Shown in pieces: positions 60,160-64,000 of a stretch of DNA of 64,000 nucleotides. The DNA lies in the NCBI RefSeq assembly GCF_030285365.1, contig NZ_JASVDS010000002.1, forward strand, positions 868,001 through 932,000, given 5' to 3'. Made by a program: the position numbers and the translations under genes. Below the pieces are notes generated by a model. It was given only the letters and a program-made list of their open reading frames with translations. It had not been told where the DNA came from and ran no database searches. This stretch comes from Roseateles subflavus (lineage in GTDB: Bacteria > Pseudomonadota > Gammaproteobacteria > Burkholderiales > Burkholderiaceae_C). How positions within the stretch are numbered: the first letter of the stretch is position 1; every line of letters starts with the position of its first letter.

Positions 60160-62397
60160 GTGGTGCAGGGGCACCGCGACGGGCACGGCTTCCTCATCCC
60201 CGATGACGGGCAGCCCGACCTCTACCTGTCCTCCCAGGAAATGCATGCCGTGATGCACGGCGACCGCCTGCGGGCGCGCATCGTGCGCTATGACAAGCGC
60301 GGGCGCCCGGAAGGCCGGGTGCTGGAGATCCTCGACCGCAAGAAGCGTCCCATCATCGGCCGCCTGCTGCTCGAGTCGGGCGTCTGGCTCGTGGCGCCGG
60401 AAGACAAGCGCTACGGGCAGGACATCCTCGTGCCGAAGAACGCCATCGCGAATGCGACGGCGGGTCAGGTGGTGGCGGTCGAGCTGACCGAGCCGCCTTC
60501 GCTGTACTCGCAGCCCGTGGGGCGCGTGACCGAGGTGCTGGGCGAGATCGACGATCCCGGCATGGAAATCGAGATCGCGGTGCGCAAGTACGAGGTCCCG
60601 CATCGCTTCAGCGCCGAGACCCTCGCGCAGGCCGCCAAGCTGCCGGATCGCGTGCGAGCGGTGGACATGAAGAACCGCGTGGACCTGCGTGACGTGCCGC
60701 TGGTCACCATCGACGGCGAGGATGCCCGCGACTTCGACGATGCGGTGTACTGCACGCCTCACAAGCAGGGGCGCGGCAAGACGGCGTTCAAGGGCTGGCG
60801 CCTGCTGGTCGCCATTGCCGACGTCAGCCATTACGTGAAGCCCGGCGAGGCGCTGGACCTCGATGCCTATGAGCGCGCCACGTCGGTCTACTTCCCGCGC
60901 CGCGTCATCCCTATGCTGCCGGAGAAGCTCTCCAACGGCCTGTGCTCGCTGAACCCGGACCAGGACCGTCTGTCCATGGTCTGCGACATGCTGGTCACGG
61001 AGGAGGGCGAGACCTTTGCCTATCAGTTCTATCCGGCCGTGATCTGCTCGCATGCGCGGCTCACCTACAACGAGGTGGCTGCCGTGCTGGCGAACACGCA
61101 CGGCCCCGAGGCCGCGCGCCGCAAGGGCCTGGTGCCGCACCTGCTGCACCTGCACGAGGTCTACCGGGCCCTGCTGAGCCAGCGCCAGCGGCGCGGTGCC
61201 GTCGACTTCGACACGGTCGAGACGCAGATCGTCTGCGACGACAACGGCCGCATCGAGAAGATCATCCCGCGCACCCGCAATGACGCCCACCGCCTGATCG
61301 AGGAAGCCATGCTGGCCGCCAACGTCTGCGCGGCGGACTTCATCGCCGGAGGCAAGCACCATTCGCTGTACCGCGTCCACGAGGGCCCGACGCCCGAGAA
61401 GCGCACGGTGCTGCAGGCCTATCTGCGGGCCCTGGGCATCGGCATGGGGCTGTCGGACGACCCCTCGCCCGGTGAGTTCCAGGCCATCGCCCAGGCCACC
61501 AAGGACCGTCCGGACGCCACGCAGATCCACACCATGCTGCTGCGCTCCATGCAGCAGGCGATCTACACGGGGGCCAATGCCGGCCATTTCGGCCTGGCCT
61601 ACCAGGCCTACACGCACTTCACGAGTCCGATCCGGCGCTACCCCGATCTGCTGGTGCATCGCGTGATCAAGGCCATGCTGGGCAACAAGCGCTACCAGCT
61701 GGATCCGGCCAAGATGGACGTGCCTACGCCGCCCAAGCGGCCCGGCAGGGCCAAGCCGATCAATCCGGCGTCGGCGAGCACCGAGGTCGAACGCTGGGAA
61801 GTGGTGGGGGCGCACTGCAGCGCCAACGAGCGCCGCGCCGACGAAGCCTCGCGTGACGTCGAGGCCTGGCTCAAGTGCCGCTACATGCGCGAGCACCTGG
61901 GCGAGGAGTTCAGCGGCACCGTCAACGCGGTGACGAGCTTCGGCCTGTTCGTGCAGCTGGATGCGCTCTTCGTCGAAGGTCTGGTCCACATCACCGAGCT
62001 GGGCGGCGAGTACTACCGATTCGACGAGGTGCGCCAGGAGCTGCGCGGCGAGCGCACGGGCATCCGCTACGCCACGGGCGCGCGGGTGCAGGTGCAGGTC
62101 AGCCGCGTGGACCTCGACGGCCGCAAGATCGACTTCCGCCTCGTGCGGGAGACCGACGAGTCGCGCCCGTCCGCCCGTCCGCCACGTGACAAGACCGGCC
62201 AGGCAGCGCCCCGCCAGCCGACGGACAAGCTGGTCGAGGTGCAGCGCCAGGACCGCGAGGTCAAGGCCAGCGGCAAGCGTGCACGCTCGGGGAGCGCCTC
62301 GCGCAGTGGTGGCGCCACGGCGGCCTCGCCCGTGAAGGCGCGCAAGGCTGCGGCGCGTCAGGCGACGGAGTCCGGCAAGCCGCGCAAGCGCCGCTGA
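60160..62397 (+). CDS. rnr: ribonuclease R (RNB/S1 exoribonuclease)
   Basis: A 3'-5' exoribonuclease that degrades structured RNA. The 745 residues have cold-shock domains (VVQGHRDGHGFLIPDDGQ begins the first), the RNB catalytic domain with DARDFDDAVY, and a C-terminal S1 domain (FSGTVNAVTSFGLFVQLDAL) with a Lys/Arg/Ser-rich tail. The N-terminal HTH domain found in E. coli is missing, as in some Burkholderiales. The start is unclear: tandem GTG codons at 60160/60163 lack a good ribosome site, and the frame is open upstream to a stop at 60070 with only CTG or ATC/ATT as alternatives. Confidence 0.92.
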   Translation: MVQGHRDGHGFLIPDDGQPDLYLSSQEMHAVMHGDRLRARIVRYDKRGRPEGRVLEILDRKKRPIIGRLLLESGVWLVAPEDKRYGQDILVPKNAIANATAGQVVAVELTEPPSLYSQPVGRVTEVLGEIDDPGMEIEIAVRKYEVPHRFSAETLAQAAKLPDRVRAVDMKNRVDLRDVPLVTIDGEDARDFDDAVYCTPHKQGRGKTAFKGWRLLVAIADVSHYVKPGEALDLDAYERATSVYFPRRVIPMLPEKLSNGLCSLNPDQDRLSMVCDMLVTEEGETFAYQFYPAVICSHARLTYNEVAAVLANTHGPEAARRKGLVPHLLHLHEVYRALLSQRQRRGAVDFDTVETQIVCDDNGRIEKIIPRTRNDAHRLIEEAMLAANVCAADFIAGGKHHSLYRVHEGPTPEKRTVLQAYLRALGIGMGLSDDPSPGEFQAIAQATKDRPDATQIHTMLLRSMQQAIYTGANAGHFGLAYQAYTHFTSPIRRYPDLLVHRVIKAMLGNKRYQLDPAKMDVPTPPKRPGRAKPINPASASTEVERWEVVGAHCSANERRADEASRDVEAWLKCRYMREHLGEEFSGTVNAVTSFGLFVQLDALFVEGLVHITELGGEYYRFDEVRQELRGERTGIRYATGARVQVQVSRVDLDGRKIDFRLVRETDESRPSARPPRDKTGQAAPRQPTDKLVEVQRQDREVKASGKRARSGSASRSGGATAASPVKARKAAARQATESGKPRKRR

Positions 62398-62434
62398 AGC
62401 CGACCGCCGGGCCTTGCCCGGCGCCGCCGCTTCA
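62395..62434. terminator. hairpin between convergent rnr and nnr
   Basis: TGAAGC (62395-62400) pairs with GCTTCA (62429-62434), enclosing CGCCGGGC/GCCCGGCG with a CTT loop. The stem includes the rnr stop codon. It has no T-run, and could act for both genes. Confidence 0.5.
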
Positions 62435-62439
62435 GGGCT

Positions 62440-64000
62440 TCATGGCAGCGGCGGCTGCAAGGCGTGCATCTGCTCGATGAGGTCGGCGGCGCGCAGCGGT
62501 GCGCGCGCCCCCTGGGCGGCCTCGCCATGGCGGGCGACGCTGCGTGTGGCGACCTCATGGGGCGCTTCACGCGACTGCTGTGCCCACAGCCCGCCCATCC
62601 ACCCCGCCAGCACGTCCCCCGTGCCGGCGCCCGCGAGCGCGGCATTGCCGCTGCCATTGAGGTGCAGTGGCTCGCCCGGGCTGGCGATGAGGGTGCCGGA
62701 GCCCTTGAGCACTACGGTGCAGTCGAATGCGGCCGACAGCGCGCGCGCGGCGCCCAGCCGGTCGTTCTGCACCTGGCCCACGGTGTGGCCGAGCAGCCGG
62801 GCGGCCTCCAGGGGATGCGGTGTCAGCACCGTCTGCAGGCCCCGCGCCCGCCGGCTGCCGAGCGCCTGCCGGGCCAGTGCGTTGGTCGCGACGCTGTTCA
62901 GCCCGTCGGCATCGAGCACCAGGCGGTGGGCGTGCTGGAGGAGTGGCTGCAGCAGGCCGGCACTGTCGAGGGCCGTGCCGGCGCCGCAGCCGGCCACGAG
63001 GGTCAGGTCTTGCCAGGCGGTGCTGTCATCGAGACGGCCGGCGCTGCCATCGGGCCAGTCCATGAGTTCCGGCCGGCGGTGCTCGGCCGCGCGGCGGATG
63101 TGCTCAGGGCCGAGGCTCAGCGTCTTCACGAACACCTTGCCGGCACCGGCCGCCAGCGCGGCGCAGGCCGCCAGCTCGGCGGCGCCCTGCATGTGGGCGG
63201 CGCCGCCCACGACCAGCACCTGCCCGTAGCTGCCCTTGTGGCTGGCGTGGGCGCGGACGTCCGGTGCAGGCGGCCGCCCCGGATCGCCAGGGGCGATGAG
63301 CCAACCGGCGTCGCCGCGCGGGACGTGGAGGCCCAGGGTGTCGAGCCAGATCCGGCCGGCGAGATCACGGCCTTGTGCCGTGAAAAGGCCCGGCTTGAGG
63401 CTCAGCAGGCACAGGGTGTGATCGGCACGGGCGACGGCGCCGGGGCGCCCGTCAGCGTCCTGGCAAGGCTGGCCCGTGTCGCCCTGCAGGCCGCTGGGCA
63501 GGTCCACGCTGAGCACGGGCACGCCCCCGGCGCGGAGCGCGGCGATGGCCTCGGCCAGCGCGCCCTGTGGTGGCCGCTGCACGCCCAGCCCCAGCAGGGC
63601 ATCGATGAAAAGATCGCAGTCCGCGGGCGGGCAGGGCGCGGCGCCGAGGCGGACGTGCCCGTTCGGCGCCGACGTCAGCGGGGCCAGCGCATCCAGGGCC
63701 CATTGCGCGTCGGCAGGCAGCGGCTTGCCGGCATTCAACAGGCTGACATGGACGTCCAGCCCCTGAAGGGCGAGATGCCGCGCGGCCACGAGGCCGTCGC
63801 CGCCATTGTTGCCGGGCCCGCAGGCCACCCAGACGCGGCGGGCATGCGGGGCGACGGCGAGGGCGAGCCTGGCCACCGCCAGGCCGGCGCGGGCCATCAG
63901 GGCATGGGCGGGAGCGGCCGCGAGGGCCTCGGCCTCCAGCGTGCGGCAGCCCGACGTGCTGAAGAGGGGGTGGCGGCCGCCGTGCGGGAGGACCTCGATC
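62440..64000 (-). CDS. nnr: bifunctional NAD(P)H-hydrate epimerase/dehydratase, 5' end outside the window
   Basis: It repairs damaged NAD(P)HX: the N-terminal NnrE half epimerises it and the C-terminal NnrD half dehydrates it with ADP or ATP. The coding frame stays open to the window edge, and the visible N-terminus is GGRHPLFSTSGCRTLEAEAL, so the first residues are cut off (about 520 codons remain). NnrE shows VACGPGNNGGDGLVAARHL. NnrD shows LDADGLN, LTPHPLEAARLL and NAALAGAGTGDVLAGW. It converges on rnr. Confidence 0.93.
   Translation of the reverse strand, partial: IEVLPHGGRHPLFSTSGCRTLEAEALAAAPAHALMARAGLAVARLALAVAPHARRVWVACGPGNNGGDGLVAARHLALQGLDVHVSLLNAGKPLPADAQWALDALAPLTSAPNGHVRLGAAPCPPADCDLFIDALLGLGVQRPPQGALAEAIAALRAGGVPVLSVDLPSGLQGDTGQPCQDADGRPGAVARADHTLCLLSLKPGLFTAQGRDLAGRIWLDTLGLHVPRGDAGWLIAPGDPGRPPAPDVRAHASHKGSYGQVLVVGGAAHMQGAAELAACAALAAGAGKVFVKTLSLGPEHIRRAAEHRRPELMDWPDGSAGRLDDSTAWQDLTLVAGCGAGTALDSAGLLQPLLQHAHRLVLDADGLNSVATNALARQALGSRRARGLQTVLTPHPLEAARLLGHTVGQVQNDRLGAARALSAAFDCTVVLKGSGTLIASPGEPLHLNGSGNAALAGAGTGDVLAGWMGGLWAQQSREAPHEVATRSVARHGEAAQGARAPLRAADLIEQMHALQPPLP

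Noticed and set aside
63001-63015. A further GGTCAGGTCTTG match inside nnr as a third REP copy.
   Set aside because: It is coding sequence for a conserved part of NnrD and lacks the flanking palindrome, so chance or codon use explains it.

Overview
This 64 kb window is high-GC chromosomal core DNA from a betaproteobacterium of the order Burkholderiales. The evidence is the strong G/C bias at third codon positions, the gene order (tRNA-Leu–tig–clpP–clpX–lon; rlmN–pilW–rodZ–ispG–hisS–yfgM–bamB–der–hfq–hflX–hflK–hflC–DUF2065–hisZ–purA; sucA–sucB–lpdA–zapE), and an rnr product that lacks the N-terminal helix-turn-helix domain. A member of the Rubrivivax/Roseateles/Leptothrix group is my best guess from protein similarity remembered, not searched. 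I see no insertion sequence, prophage, integrase or CRISPR array.

Layout. 1-2.8 kb: leuA and a D,D-endopeptidase. 2.9-6.7 kb (minus): a squalene-forming operon hpnC-hpnD-hpnE followed by an IclR regulator. 6.8-11.2 kb: a two-gene RND efflux system with a consensus promoter and a TetR-type operator. 11.4-17.7 kb: tRNA-Leu(UAG), trigger factor and the protease genes clpP, clpX and lon, three of them preceded by sigma-32-like promoter sequences. 17.7-18.7 kb: a tRNA cluster with four identical tRNA-Gly(GCC) genes, tRNA-Cys and tRNA-Leu(UAA). 18.7-24.6 kb: murI (minus), then etfB-etfA, an acyl-CoA dehydrogenase and a nitronate monooxygenase-like gene, which look like a fatty/organic acid oxidation block. 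24.5-25.8 kb (minus): a small cysteine-cluster protein and an orphan iron/2-oxoglutarate-type oxygenase. 26.2-33.8 kb: the 2-oxoglutarate dehydrogenase genes, zapE and a small exported coiled-coil protein. 33.8-39.1 kb: PP2C phosphatase, DUF465, a DinG/XPD-type helicase, bamD and rluD. 39.1-42.5 kb: an unexplained 437-bp gap, then overlapping scpB-rluB. 42.5-59.5 kb: ndk and the long housekeeping series from rlmN to purA and a phosphoribosyltransferase. 59.6-64 kb: tRNA-Leu(CAG) (minus), rnr, and the bifunctional NAD(P)H-hydrate repair gene, cut by the window end.

How the genes work together. Protein folding and turnover (Tig, ClpXP, Lon, HflKC, HflX), outer-membrane assembly (BamB, BamD, YfgM-type), translation and RNA metabolism (Hfq, RNase R, RlmN, RluB, RluD, HisS, Der) and central carbon flux (SucA/SucB/Lpd, ETF) are all represented. 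Many neighbours overlap by 4 nt (GTGA or ATGA), and non-ATG starts are frequent.

No obviously new gene system is visible. The points most worth a second look are regulatory: sigma-32-like promoters before clpP, clpX and lon; operator palindromes exactly at the predicted start sites of the RND and etf promoters with no cognate regulator nearby; strong terminator-like hairpins abutting the start codons of DUF2065 and der; the structured scpB leader; and the missing conventional start of rnr.
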